Shown here: piece by piece, positions 1 through 8,843 of the stretch
How the letters are laid out: each line of letters begins with the position of its first letter
Numbering within the stretch: the stretch's first letter is position 1
NCBI GenBank assembly: GCA_902168105.1
Contig: CABHOY010000035.1
Coordinates: forward strand, 1 to 64,000
DNA: 64,000 nt
Reading direction: 5' to 3'
From: an uncultured Flavihumibacter sp.
Lineage (GTDB): Bacteria; Bacteroidota; Bacteroidia; Chitinophagales; Chitinophagaceae
Position numbers and translations under genes: made by a program
Notes under the pieces: model-generated
Seen by the model: the letters and a program-made list of their open reading frames with translations, nothing else
Databases searched by the model: none
What the model was told of the DNA's origin: nothing

Positions 1-56
1 ACTTTAGGTATGCCGGTTTTTTCAGCAATATTGTTAATTAAGTCAGCTTTTCTCAT
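1..56 (-). CDS. HU/IHF-family DNA-binding protein, N-terminal fragment (runs off window)
   Basis: Reading leftward from the ATG at 56-54, the first 18 codons give MRKADLINNIAEKTGIPK, the typical amino-terminal helix of HU/IHF-family histone-like proteins. The rest lies outside the window. An HU-type gene divergent from mutY is a common arrangement in Bacteroidota, which supports the call. A minus-strand TAATTTTG box at 89-82 fits as its promoter. A second, complete HU gene is present at 60640-60909, so this is one of at least two paralogues. The product would bend and compact DNA in the nucleoid. Confidence 0.8.
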   Translation of the reverse strand, partial: MRKADLINNIAEKTGIPK

Positions 57-81
57 AATTGAAGCGAAGGATTACTTGTCC

Positions 82-89
82 CAAAATTA
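82..89 (-). promoter_or_regulatory. -7 promoter element of the HU-like gene
   Basis: The plus strand reads CAAAATTA, which is TAATTTTG on the minus strand and matches the Bacteroidota TAnnTTTG -7 consensus. It would start transcription near 75, giving a leader of about 20 bases. No TTG was found at the expected upstream distance. Confidence 0.5.
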
Positions 90-616
90 TTTATTTTTTT
101 TTAATTGCTGAATTTTAAGCAAATAAATTTTATATTTTTTTCTTATACCAGACAATTATATAATATATCTATTTGCAGATCAGTCGATTAGTAGTCAGAA
201 AAATACCAGTAGTAGGCTACCAGGAAAGTGAAGGATTCCATATGCGAGGCCAGTACAAGTACATATTCATTAGGGTAAATCACAATAATTCACTAAACCA
301 CTCACTAACGAATATACAAAAAATAATATTCATTTAGTCTTTTTTTTCTTGACTTAGCGAAAAAAAAACTCTTCAGATCAGTCAGTAATAAATAACCACT
401 CTTTCTTTATTATAACGCATTTTTCAACATATTCGTCTATATCTCAACAACTTCCGTTCCATTTTACTGCAACTTTATAACAGTTGAATATTATTGTAAA
501 TATATTCGGTGCAACCGATGGAATTTTTGCCGGCCGTCTTCCTCTAACCCATTTCCGGATATTTTGTATACAAACATCTCCATCATTACCATTATTTCTG
601 TTTTCATTCATCCCAT
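90..616. other. AT-rich divergent intergenic region
   Basis: No convincing gene was seen in this stretch between the HU-like gene and mutY. The decamer CAGATCAGTC occurs twice (about 175 and 374), and short imperfect inverted repeats of the TATTCATTAG / CTAACGAATA kind lie near 265-320. Nothing here was strong enough to name. Confidence 0.4.
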
Positions 617-624
617 TATATTTG
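617..624 (+). promoter_or_regulatory. -7 promoter element directly before mutY
   Basis: TATATTTG matches TAnnTTTG. It ends only 5 bases before the ATG at 630, so the predicted start of transcription falls on or beside the start codon and the mRNA may be leaderless. No clear TTG was seen about 20 bases further upstream. Confidence 0.45.
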
Positions 625-629
625 CAGAA

Positions 630-1694
630 ATGAAGCAGTTTTTTACGAATGCACTCCTGGAGTGGAACGATAACGAAAATACGCGTTCTATGCCATGGAA
701 AGGTGAGAAAGACCCCTACCGGATATGGCTGTCTGAAATTATACTCCAACAAACACGTGTGGAACAGGGATGGGCCTACTACGAGAAGTTTATCTTAAAC
801 TATCCAACCGTTCAGGAACTGGCCGCTGCGCCGGAAGAAGCCGTATTCCGCCTCTGGCAGGGACTGGGCTACTATGCGCGCTGCAAAAACATGCTCGCCG
901 CCGCAAAACAGATCGTGTCACAGTACCATGGTCATTTTCCCAATACATACGATTCCATACAATCACTGAAAGGTGTCGGCCCTTATACATCCGCCGCCAT
1001 CGCCTCCTTTGCTTTCAACCTGCCCCATGCCGTACTCGATGGCAACGTATTCCGCGTGCTGTCCCGCTTCTTTGATATAGATACGCCAATCGATAGCACC
1101 GCAGGCAAAAAGCAATTTACAGACCTGGCACAGGAACTGCTGCCCCACGGACAATCAGCTTCGTATAACCAGTCCATTATGGACTTTGGCGCTGTTGTAT
1201 GTAAACCACAACAACCCGCCTGTCAAAGCTGCCCGCTTTCGAAAAAATGTAAAGGCTTCCAGCAGGGTTTAACCGCGCTGCTACCCGTAAAATCTAAAAA
1301 GCTGGTCATTAAGAAGCGTTACTTTTACTACCTGGTCCTCGGACATAAAGACAATGTCTATATCCGGAAACGTACGGAAAACGATATCTGGCAAAACCTC
1401 CATGAGTTCATTCTCATAGAAACACCCGGACCAGAAGACCTGGCAACCTTACAATCCTCCGCGGCCTTCAAAGCTGTGATGAAAGATATACGTTACAACA
1501 TGGATGCGGCTTCAGCTACCTTCAAACAGCAGCTCACACACCAAACCATACATAGTCAGTTTCTCATACTTTCAGTCAGCAAAAAGCCGGAAATCCCCGG
1601 CTACACGGCCATCCCGAGGGATCAACTGGATCTTTACGCCTTTCCTAAAACCATCACCGACTTTCTCAGAAACAAGGAACTTACCCTCTTCTGA
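630..1694 (+). CDS. mutY: A/G-specific adenine DNA glycosylase
   Basis: MutY removes adenine mispaired with 8-oxoguanine or guanine in base excision repair. The protein is 354 residues from the ATG at 630. The frame stays open to 564, but the extra N-terminal residues are not MutY-like. Visible features are catalytic Glu36 in SEIILQQTRV, the helix-hairpin-helix LKGVGPYTSAAIASFAF (about 113-129), catalytic Asp137 in VLDGNVFRVLSR, and a 4Fe-4S loop with spacing C-x6-C-x2-C-x5-C. The C-terminal part corresponds to the NUDIX-like 8-oxoG-recognition domain. It is followed by ssb, gldE and gldD in the order conserved in this phylum. Confidence 0.95.
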   Translation: MKQFFTNALLEWNDNENTRSMPWKGEKDPYRIWLSEIILQQTRVEQGWAYYEKFILNYPTVQELAAAPEEAVFRLWQGLGYYARCKNMLAAAKQIVSQYHGHFPNTYDSIQSLKGVGPYTSAAIASFAFNLPHAVLDGNVFRVLSRFFDIDTPIDSTAGKKQFTDLAQELLPHGQSASYNQSIMDFGAVVCKPQQPACQSCPLSKKCKGFQQGLTALLPVKSKKLVIKKRYFYYLVLGHKDNVYIRKRTENDIWQNLHEFILIETPGPEDLATLQSSAAFKAVMKDIRYNMDAASATFKQQLTHQTIHSQFLILSVSKKPEIPGYTAIPRDQLDLYAFPKTITDFLRNKELTLF

Positions 1695-1876
1695 TACGAA
1701 AACTTACTGCCTGTGAACAGCGCTCAACTTGCTACGGCAAGGTATTTGAGCTAAAAACTATACGGTAAAATTTTCACTGTCGATTTGAAAAAAACATTAA
1801 CTTTAGAAAGGTTGTTCATTTTAAAAGAAGCGTATATTTTCAATAGTTTAAAATCAATAGATTAAAACCTGCAACA

Positions 1877-2332
1877 ATGAGAGGTGTTAATAAAGTAATC
1901 CTGATTGGCAACTTGGGTAGAGATCCAGATGTACAGTTTTTAGAAGGTAATATTGCTGTAGCCAAGTTTTCGCTGGCGACGACAGAAACATTCAAGGACA
2001 GGGCTGGCAAACTTATCTCCCAAACAGAATGGCATACAGTAGTATTATGGCGCGGACTGGCTGAACTGGCCCAAAAGTATCTTCACAAAGGAAGCCTTGT
2101 TTATATTGAAGGACGCCTCCGTACCCGCAGCTGGGAAGACAAAGAGGGAAATAAGAAATTTGCCACCGAGGTAGTGGGCGACAACCTCGTTATGCTGGAC
2201 AAACGTATGGACCTGAACAACTCCGAACATGCCATACATCATAGCAATACAGGCAGCAACACTGGTGACAATTTCCCCAATATGGAAATCCCCCCCCAAT
2301 TAAACGATACAGCGGACGATCTTCCTTTTTAA
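1877..2332 (+). CDS. ssb: Single-stranded DNA-binding protein
   Basis: The protein is 151 residues. It has an OB fold starting MRGVNKVILIGNLGRDPDVQF and containing WHTVVLWRGLAE and YIEGRLRTRSWEDKEG, a Gly/Asn-rich linker, and an acidic tail ending DDLPF, the tip that recruits repair and replication partners. It coats single-stranded DNA during replication, recombination and repair. The 182-base gap after mutY suggests its own promoter. Length and motifs are normal for the family. Confidence 0.95.
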   Translation: MRGVNKVILIGNLGRDPDVQFLEGNIAVAKFSLATTETFKDRAGKLISQTEWHTVVLWRGLAELAQKYLHKGSLVYIEGRLRTRSWEDKEGNKKFATEVVGDNLVMLDKRMDLNNSEHAIHHSNTGSNTGDNFPNMEIPPQLNDTADDLPF

Positions 2333-2391
2333 CTATCCAATAAAAAATGCTAATTCTTTCTTGATTGATAATCCCTTTATGGGACATTACT

Positions 2392-2399
2392 TATATTTG
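2392..2399 (+). promoter_or_regulatory. -7 promoter element before gldE
   Basis: TATATTTG matches TAnnTTTG and would start transcription near 2406, about 63 bases before the gldE start. A TTG at 2365-2367 lies 24 bases upstream, slightly longer than usual. Confidence 0.45.
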
Positions 2400-2468
2400 C
2401 ATATAGGGAAAGCGATTCAATTTAATACCTGAATTACTTTCCCATTTTTTTGGAACTTACTTTGCTAT

Positions 2469-3863
2469 ATGCTGGGGGTTCTAATATTTATCACGTCAAA
2501 GTTGAACAATTTGTACACCTATCCGGCAAGCATTCTATCTGGTAAGCTTACCCTGTTACAAGCAGCGGCGCCAATCGCCACTCCGAACGTGGTTATTTAT
2601 CTGCTTGTAATATTCGTACTTCTTCTCATGGCTTTTATCGTTTCCGGTGCTGAAGTAGCCTTCTTCTCCCTGAACTATAAAGATCTGAATGCCCTGAAAA
2701 CAAGGCAGAATACCAGCGGTAAGCTGATCACCAAACTCCTGGAAAAGCCCCGTTCACTGCTGGCCTCTCTCCAGATCGCAGGTATACTCTTATCCCTGGC
2801 GTTCATTATGGTCACCAGCTACCTCATCACCCAGATGGAGGACCTTCAAACCGTCCCTGTAGTATCTTTCGTGGTGCGTATAGCCATCATCATTTTCGTG
2901 CTACTTTTCTTCGGCCAGGTACTTCCCCGTGTATGGGCGGCTCAGAATAACATCAGATTCGCCACCTACTTCGCCTGGTTTGTCAGCATTATACATGCTA
3001 CCCTGGAGCCGGTGAGCGACTTTTATGTAAGTCTCAGCGAAAGCATAGAGGCCCGCTTCTTCCACAGAGGCAGCGGCGCCGTAAATTACCAGGAGATAGA
3101 TGAGGCTATTGAAATGAGTGTAGATCCTACTGCTTCCCAAGAGGAGAAAAATATCCTGAAAGGTATCCTCAAATTCGGCAATATCACCGTTAAACAGATC
3201 ATGCACACCCGTCTGGACGTGTCAGGCATCGAATATGAAGATCCTTTTGATTCCGTAGTGAAAAGGGTGGCTGACCTCCATTACTCCCGTTTGCCGGTTT
3301 ACAAAGGCAACCTCGATAACATTGTGGGGGTGATCCATACTAAAGACCTCCTCCCCCATCTCGATAAAGGCAAAAGCTTTGACTGGCATACCGTAATGCG
3401 GCAGCCGTTCTTCGTACATGGCCATAAACTGATCGAAGACCTGCTGTCTGAATTCCAGACCAGGCGTATGCATTTCGCCGTTGTTGTGGACGAATTTGGT
3501 GGTACGTCAGGCATCGTCACCCTGGAAGACATTGTAGAAGAGGTGATCGGTGACATTAAAGACGAATTTGACGAAGAAGAGTTTAACTACAGCAAAGTAG
3601 ACAACTATACCTACGTTTTTGAAGGCAAGACCATGCTCAATGATGTTTGCCGGATTATGAACATCGCACCCGATACCTTCGAGGTAGTTAAGGGCGAAAG
3701 TGACTCTATCGGAGGATTGATCCTGGAACTGGCAGGTAAATTCCCTGAAGAGAACAGCGTAATATCCCACGACGATTATGACTTCACCGTACTGGAAGTA
3801 AGCAAAATGAGGATACAGAAGGTACAGGTGACCATCCGACAGAATGTGGAAGACGAGAATTAG
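2469..3863 (+). CDS. gldE: Gliding-associated membrane protein GldE (DUF21/CBS/CorC family)
   Basis: The protein is 464 residues. Hydrophobic segments occupy roughly 38-190 (for example VVIYLLVIFVLLLMAFIVSGAEVAFFSL), typical of the DUF21 transmembrane domain. They are followed by a CBS pair (about 240-360, including IMHTRLDVSGI and FAVVVDEFGGTSGIVTLEDIVEE) and a C-terminal CorC/HlyC-type domain. The architecture is shared with hemolysin C/CorC ion-transport proteins. The GldE name rests on the gldD gene 28 bases downstream and the ssb neighbour upstream, as in gliding Bacteroidota. In that phylum GldE is reported to be a partner of GldD in gliding and type IX secretion. The exact transport role is not evident from sequence. 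Confidence 0.85.
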   Translation: MLGVLIFITSKLNNLYTYPASILSGKLTLLQAAAPIATPNVVIYLLVIFVLLLMAFIVSGAEVAFFSLNYKDLNALKTRQNTSGKLITKLLEKPRSLLASLQIAGILLSLAFIMVTSYLITQMEDLQTVPVVSFVVRIAIIIFVLLFFGQVLPRVWAAQNNIRFATYFAWFVSIIHATLEPVSDFYVSLSESIEARFFHRGSGAVNYQEIDEAIEMSVDPTASQEEKNILKGILKFGNITVKQIMHTRLDVSGIEYEDPFDSVVKRVADLHYSRLPVYKGNLDNIVGVIHTKDLLPHLDKGKSFDWHTVMRQPFFVHGHKLIEDLLSEFQTRRMHFAVVVDEFGGTSGIVTLEDIVEEVIGDIKDEFDEEEFNYSKVDNYTYVFEGKTMLNDVCRIMNIAPDTFEVVKGESDSIGGLILELAGKFPEENSVISHDDYDFTVLEVSKMRIQKVQVTIRQNVEDEN

Positions 3864-3891
3864 TGCAGGACTTTAACTACAAGAAGCAACT

Positions 3892-4488
3892 ATGAAATTA
3901 ACCGGGAATACAATTTGCCTGCTGCTACTGCTGGCCTTTTCAGCCTGTCAGGAAACATATACGCCCAAGCCGCGCGGCTATTTTCAGATCAATTTTCCCA
4001 AAAGGGAATATCGTGTATTTGACAATCCCGGCTATCCATACACCTTCGAGTATCCTGCATATGCCAATATTGTGAAGGACAGCCTGTTCTTTGGTGAGAA
4101 AACTGAGAATCCTTACTGGATCAACGTGGAGTTCCCTTCACTGAACGGCAAGATCTATATGAGTTATAAAGAGATCGGTAAAGGCGGCAAGAACGATTTC
4201 CAGCAACTGGTGAACGACGCCTTCAAAATGACCTATAAACACACCTACAAGGCTGAATATATAGAAGAAAAGACCATCAATACCCCTTTCCATGTAACGG
4301 GTCTGTTCTATGACGTTGGTGGTAATGCCGCCTCCGCCAAACAATTTTATGCCACCGACTCCAGCCAGCATTTTATTCGCGGCGCCCTTTATTTTGACGC
4401 TACTCCTAATGCAGACTCCCTGGCCCCGGTACAGCAATTTCTGCAGCAGGATATGTGGCATATGGTAGAAACACTGAAGTGGCGATAG
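3892..4488 (+). CDS. gldD: Gliding motility lipoprotein GldD
   Basis: The protein is 198 residues. A lipoprotein signal (hydrophobic core then LAFSAC) puts the mature Cys near residue 19. The sequence after it, YTPKPRGYFQINFPKREYR, is the characteristic start of GldD. GldD proteins are required for gliding and linked to type IX secretion in Flavobacterium. The 28-base gap after gldE suggests cotranscription. Nothing is truncated. Confidence 0.88.
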   Translation: MKLTGNTICLLLLLAFSACQETYTPKPRGYFQINFPKREYRVFDNPGYPYTFEYPAYANIVKDSLFFGEKTENPYWINVEFPSLNGKIYMSYKEIGKGGKNDFQQLVNDAFKMTYKHTYKAEYIEEKTINTPFHVTGLFYDVGGNAASAKQFYATDSSQHFIRGALYFDATPNADSLAPVQQFLQQDMWHMVETLKWR

Positions 4489-4505
4489 TCCATTTACTAT
4501 TTTCG

Positions 4506-4513
4506 TACCTTTG
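4506..4513 (+). promoter_or_regulatory. -7 promoter element before the DUF3109 gene
   Basis: TACCTTTG matches TAnnTTTG, 18 bases after gldD ends. Transcription would start near 4520, before either candidate start of the next gene. Confidence 0.5.
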
Positions 4514-4582
4514 CGTCTTTAAAAGGAATACCCGCCCGGCGGCTCATGCCAACGCATCCGGACGGTCATGCATCGTGTTATT

Positions 4583-5158
4583 ATGATCATCATTGACGAC
4601 AAATACATCAGCGACGAATTAATTGAGGAAAAGTTCGTCTGTAACCTGGGGGCCTGTAAAGGCGCCTGTTGCGTTGCAGGTGATTGCGGAGCGCCGCTGG
4701 ACAAGGAGGAAGTAAAGATCCTGAAGAAGATCTATCCGAAGATCAAGTCTTACCTGCGTCCCGATGGCATCGCTGAAATTGAGCACACAGGCACGAACAC
4801 CATCGATGACGAATATGGTTACGTTACACCTATTGTCAATAAAGGTATCTGCGCATATGCGAATATCGACGCCAACGGTATTGTAGGCTGTGGTATCGAG
4901 AAAGCCTTTAACGACGGTGTAATAGACTACAAGAAGCCTATCTCCTGCCACCTCTACCCTATCAGGGTAACGAAATACGAATCTTTTGAGGCATTGAACT
5001 ACGACCGCTGGGACGTATGCAAACCGGCCTGTAAGAATGGTAAAAGCCTGCGTGTGCCGGTTTACCGTTTCCTCCGGGATGCATTGATCCGTAAGTACGG
5101 AGAGGAGTTCTATCAGGTGCTGGACAAGATAGCCACAAAACAGTATAAGGCCGATTAA
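4583..5158 (+). CDS. DUF3109 family cysteine-rich protein
   Basis: About 191 residues from the ATG at 4583; an ATG at 4568 adds five residues and cannot be excluded. Cys residues cluster near the N-terminus (CNLGACKGACCVAGDCG) and again as SCHLYPIR and CKPAC. This pattern is typical of DUF3109 and suggests metal or iron-sulfur binding. The family is widespread in Bacteroidota and its reaction is unknown. It has its own promoter-like box and stands between the motility genes and the LutB-like gene, with no obvious operon partner. Confidence 0.75.
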   Translation: MIIIDDKYISDELIEEKFVCNLGACKGACCVAGDCGAPLDKEEVKILKKIYPKIKSYLRPDGIAEIEHTGTNTIDDEYGYVTPIVNKGICAYANIDANGIVGCGIEKAFNDGVIDYKKPISCHLYPIRVTKYESFEALNYDRWDVCKPACKNGKSLRVPVYRFLRDALIRKYGEEFYQVLDKIATKQYKAD

Positions 5159-5282
5159 CAGTCCCCGCAGCTGCTATCCCTGCATTTCCCTATCTTTACC
5201 AGTACTAATTGTTGTTTAATCATTCCGGTGTGTTGTAAACCGGTATGGGTTTTGTAATTCCGAATCAGCAATCCGACAACTT

Positions 5283-6659
5283 ATGCATCAGAATGCCTCC
5301 ACTTTTCTTGAAAATAGTGAGAAGAAAGCGACAAACCTCAGTCATCGCCAGACGATCAATTATAATATTGGTAAGTATAATACGGCTGTTAAAGCCGGCA
5401 AGCAGCAGTTTGCCGACCTGAATACTGCGCGGGAAAGGGCCAAGAATATTAAATGGAAGGCGCTGGAAAACCTGGATAAACACCTGGAAGAGTTTGAAAC
5501 AAACTTTACCAACCGCGGCGGAAAGGTGATCTGGGCAGAGAACTCACAACAGGTACTTGAAGAGATCCTGGCCATCTGTGAGGCGAAACAATGCAAAAGC
5601 ATTGTGAAAAGCAAGTCTATGGCTACGGAAGAAGTGCACCTGAACCAGTTCCTGGCCAAGCATAACATAGAATGTGTAGAAACGGACCTCGGGGAATATA
5701 TCCAGCAGCTGGACGGCGAACCGCCTTATCATATCGTTACACCGGCCATGCACAAGAGCAAGGAAGACGTAGCACAGTTATTTGCCGAAAAATTAGGCAC
5801 TCCTCCTAACCTGACTCCCCAGGAGCTCACCATGGTGGCCAGGGAAAAGCTGCGGCAGAAGTACCTGGATGCTGAAATAGGTATTACTGGCGCTAACTTT
5901 ATTATTGCTGACATAGGCGGCGTGGCAGTAACCGAGAATGAGGGCAACGCAAGATTAAGCACTGCCTTTCCCAAAACACATATTGTGCTGGTGGGCATCG
6001 AAAAGATGCTGCCGTCTATTAATGACCTGGCGCTGTTCTGGCCTTTACTGGCTACCTATGGCACCGGCCAGCAGGTAACTGTTTACAACTCTATCTTTAG
6101 CGGTCCCCGGCAGGAAAACGAGATCGATGGTCCTGAGGAGATGTATGTAATACTGATGGACAATGGCCGTACCAACATCCTTGAAGACACGGAAGCCCGC
6201 GAAAGTCTTTATTGCATCCGTTGCGGCTCCTGCCTGAATGCCTGCCCTGTCTATAAAAATATAGGCGGCCATAGCTATGGTACTACCTACAGCGGTCCTA
6301 TTGGTTCCGTCATTACTCCGCATCTGCAGGGAATGGATTCATTCATGCATCTCAGCTATGCGTCTTCCCTGTGCGGCAACTGTACGGAGGTATGCCCGGT
6401 AAGGATCAATATACACGAATTACTGCTCCATAATCGTCATAAAGCCGTTGAAGAGAACCATACTTCCGGCGGAGAAAAAATGTCCTGGTTTGGCTGGAAA
6501 CAGGCCAGTCTGAGTCGTAGGATGATGAACCTCTTTGGAGGCAACTCGAAAAACTTCTTCATGAAAAAGTTCTTTGCCGAAGCATGGGGCGACAATCGTG
6601 AACTTCCTGTTTTTGCGCCAAAGTCATTTAACCAGTTATGGAAAGAAAGAAAAAAGTAG
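5283..6659 (+). CDS. lutB: LutB-like iron-sulfur protein (LUD domain plus two 4Fe-4S motifs)
   Basis: The protein is 458 residues. A LUD domain spans roughly 60-300 (ITGANFIIADIGGVAVTENEGNARL is characteristic), followed by two ferredoxin-like clusters, CIRCGSCLNACP and CGNCTEVCP. LutB, with LutA and LutC, forms the iron-sulfur L-lactate oxidation complex. Here neither partner gene is adjacent, so the substrate is inferred from the family only. The length is usual for LutB/YkgF. The 124-base gap upstream holds no clear promoter box. Confidence 0.85.
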   Translation: MHQNASTFLENSEKKATNLSHRQTINYNIGKYNTAVKAGKQQFADLNTARERAKNIKWKALENLDKHLEEFETNFTNRGGKVIWAENSQQVLEEILAICEAKQCKSIVKSKSMATEEVHLNQFLAKHNIECVETDLGEYIQQLDGEPPYHIVTPAMHKSKEDVAQLFAEKLGTPPNLTPQELTMVAREKLRQKYLDAEIGITGANFIIADIGGVAVTENEGNARLSTAFPKTHIVLVGIEKMLPSINDLALFWPLLATYGTGQQVTVYNSIFSGPRQENEIDGPEEMYVILMDNGRTNILEDTEARESLYCIRCGSCLNACPVYKNIGGHSYGTTYSGPIGSVITPHLQGMDSFMHLSYASSLCGNCTEVCPVRINIHELLLHNRHKAVEENHTSGGEKMSWFGWKQASLSRRMMNLFGGNSKNFFMKKFFAEAWGDNRELPVFAPKSFNQLWKERKK

Positions 6660-6671
6660 TATCTTTTTAAT

Positions 6672-6872
6672 ATGACACTTATCGCTATTTTGTTACCGTG
6701 GCTTTCTTTTATGTTAAGAGGAAGAATACTTACGGGGATACTATGCCTGATTTTACAAGTTACTTTGATCGGTTGGATACCTGCGGCTATATGGGCGTGT
6801 ATATCGTTACAGAATGCCCGGGAGGACAGACGGACCCGGAAACTGATCAAAGCGATGAAACAGAACGGATAA
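6672..6872 (+). CDS. Small two-helix membrane protein, YqaE/Pmp3-like
   Basis: The protein is 66 residues with two hydrophobic helices (TLIAILLPWLSFML and ILCLILQVTLIGWIPAAIWACISL) and a basic tail. The layout and the phrase IGWIPAAIWA resemble the YqaE/Pmp3 family of stress-related membrane peptides, though the match is distant. It begins 12 bases after lutB and its stop codon abuts the stop of the convergent gene with no spacer. The role is unknown. Confidence 0.55.
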   Translation: MTLIAILLPWLSFMLRGRILTGILCLILQVTLIGWIPAAIWACISLQNAREDRRTRKLIKAMKQNG

Positions 6873-8183
6873 TCATTTTGGAGGGAAGTGTACATCCACT
6901 TGTACACGTGTAGCCTTTCCATCGGAAGCGGGAGACCATTCCGGACCTTCCTTTACTACTCTCAATGCTTCTGCATCACAGTCCGGCTGTAATCTTTTTG
7001 TTATCTTAAAGTCTTCCAGGGTACCATCAGGCATTACGCGGAAAGATACTTTTACCCCGCCGGTCACATTTCCAGCAGCTGCCGAAGCAGGATAATTCAC
7101 ATTGTCAGAGAGGTATTCTTTATAACGGTCGTATCCCTGTGCAGGGACAGGCGGCTGATATACATTTGCTTTCTTAGACTTGCTATACCCGGTTACGACA
7201 GTTTCAGAAAGTGAGCTTTGCTGTTGTCTTAAAACGATGTCAAGGTTATTCTCCTTCGGACGCACTTCCATCTTCTTCGAATTGAATCCAATAGCTGCCA
7301 CCACGAGTTTTAAGTCTTTGGTAGTATCGGCCACACGGATGGAGAATCGACCCTCATTATCTGTCATTACACCATTGCCGGTACCTTCAACGCTAACAGC
7401 TACACCAGGCACTCCCTCTTTAGCATTAAAGTCTTTCACCCTTCCCTGGATCAGGCGGGTGGTCACTTTCGGAGCGTAAGCAACCAGAGCCTTGTCTTCC
7501 ATCGCCTCTGCTTCCGCTACCGGTTCTGAAGGACGTGGAACATCTACTCCCGCCACACTTCCTTTTAGGCTGTCTGTAAGTGGTAATAAGGGAGAAGGTT
7601 GCCGGACGGTATCTTCTCTTTTCAGCATCATAGCGCTTACCAAAGGTTGATCGCCAGCAAGTGCTGCACTGATCCTGCCTTCTTTGGCAGCCAGGAAACC
7701 GGTGTCTGACGGAATTGATACCGTCAATGGTTTCTCAGGCGTAGCTTTTCCCCAGGCAACAGGCTCTTCCCTGTTATAATATTGTAAGGTATCAGTAATA
7801 GAACTGTCAGAGATACTAACCGCTTTTTGTTGCATGGCAATTTCACTATCAGGCCCCCTTTGTGATATCCAGAGCATGCCAATTCCCACAAGCAACAACA
7901 CTCCTGCAGCAGCCATCCAACGGTAATTCAGCCTGAAGACCATGCCGCGCTTTTCTTCACGATCCTGCACGCGCATTTCCAGCCGCTTGTTCAGATCGGC
8001 CAGGTGAACGCGCTGATCCGGCTTACGTTCAGCATATCCATCCAGCGCTTCAGCCAGGAACGGATCGTCCAGGGCTTGTTTTTCCAGGGCATGCATCGCC
8101 TTGTTATCCAGCTCTCCTGCAAGATAACGGCGGATCAGCTCCGGATCCACGTGATGGTTCATATGACTGTGCTTATCAGGCAT
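6873..8183 (-). CDS. Membrane-anchored anti-sigma-like protein with carboxypeptidase-regulatory and TonB C-terminal domains
   Basis: The protein is 436 residues. A cytoplasmic N-terminal region (about 1-80, VDPELIRRYLAGELDNKAMHALEKQAL) resembles anti-sigma N-domains. It is followed by one transmembrane helix (about 88-106), a CarboxypepD-regulatory-like beta domain (about 240-330, with GRVKDFNAKEGVPGVAVSVEGT), and a TonB-like C-terminus (about 350-436). Its start overlaps the end of the ECF sigma gene by 8 bases, so the two are translationally coupled. The likely role is to hold the sigma factor at the membrane and sense a periplasmic signal. That role is inferred from architecture and context. 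Confidence 0.75.
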   Translation of the reverse strand: MPDKHSHMNHHVDPELIRRYLAGELDNKAMHALEKQALDDPFLAEALDGYAERKPDQRVHLADLNKRLEMRVQDREEKRGMVFRLNYRWMAAAGVLLLVGIGMLWISQRGPDSEIAMQQKAVSISDSSITDTLQYYNREEPVAWGKATPEKPLTVSIPSDTGFLAAKEGRISAALAGDQPLVSAMMLKREDTVRQPSPLLPLTDSLKGSVAGVDVPRPSEPVAEAEAMEDKALVAYAPKVTTRLIQGRVKDFNAKEGVPGVAVSVEGTGNGVMTDNEGRFSIRVADTTKDLKLVVAAIGFNSKKMEVRPKENNLDIVLRQQQSSLSETVVTGYSKSKKANVYQPPVPAQGYDRYKEYLSDNVNYPASAAAGNVTGGVKVSFRVMPDGTLEDFKITKRLQPDCDAEALRVVKEGPEWSPASDGKATRVQVDVHFPPK

Positions 8184-8754
8184 CTTGTTGTTCCATACAA
8201 ATTTTCAGGTTGCGCTTACCGTTCTGAATATAGCTTTTCACTTTCTTCATATCATAACCGGTAATATCGGCTACTTCACGATAACTTTTTTCCTTGAGGT
8301 AAAAGAGGTCAACACTGCGCTTTTGCTCTTCAGGCAAAGCTTCCAGGCATTTCTCCATGCCCTGCAGATGTGTTTCCATACTTACTCCGTTCTCATGATG
8401 TGCAAAAGAGTCGTTTTCCATAATGGGTAGTCCCTCCATGGAAATTTCCTTCCCCTCTTTATTTTTCATGGAACGTAATTTCATCAGGCAATGGTTCCTG
8501 GTAAGTACGTGCAACCAGCTTTTAAAGTTCTGTACTTCATGCTGCTTCAACTTACTGATCAACTCCTCAAAGATCTGCATGACTGCATCTTTACTGGTCT
8601 CTTCATCGAAGTAACGCAGGCATACACCATACACGAGGCTCATGTAGCGCTGATACAGCGCTGCCAGATAGTCCAGCTGACCGGAGCGCTTAAACTCCAG
8701 GATCAACGTGGCATCATCTGCATCCTTCATGATATTATGGTGTAAAAAGGCCAT
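8176..8754 (-). CDS. ECF-type RNA polymerase sigma factor
   Basis: The protein is 192 residues, or 184 from the second Met. Region 2 contains YQRYMSLVYGVCLRYFDEETSKDAVMQIFEEL, and region 4 contains ALPEEQKRSVDLFYLKEKSYREVADITGYDMKKVKSYIQNGKRNLK with its helix-turn-helix. It overlaps the downstream membrane protein, a standard sigma/anti-sigma pairing. Its target genes cannot be read from this window. Confidence 0.88.
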   Translation of the reverse strand: MAFLHHNIMKDADDATLILEFKRSGQLDYLAALYQRYMSLVYGVCLRYFDEETSKDAVMQIFEELISKLKQHEVQNFKSWLHVLTRNHCLMKLRSMKNKEGKEISMEGLPIMENDSFAHHENGVSMETHLQGMEKCLEALPEEQKRSVDLFYLKEKSYREVADITGYDMKKVKSYIQNGKRNLKICMEQQDA

Positions 8755-8790
8755 AGTTAGATGAACAATAGTAAAGAATTTTTAGCAAAA

Positions 8791-8814
8791 AAGCACTGGC
8801 AAACGCCAGTGCTT
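8791..8814 (-). terminator. Intrinsic terminator of purH
   Basis: AAGCACTGGC and its exact complement form a 10-bp stem with a 4-base loop. On the minus strand the stem is followed by a run of T. It lies 30 bases after the purH stop. Confidence 0.85.
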
Positions 8815-8843
8815 TTTAATATGCTTTTGTAGCAGTAAAAGGC

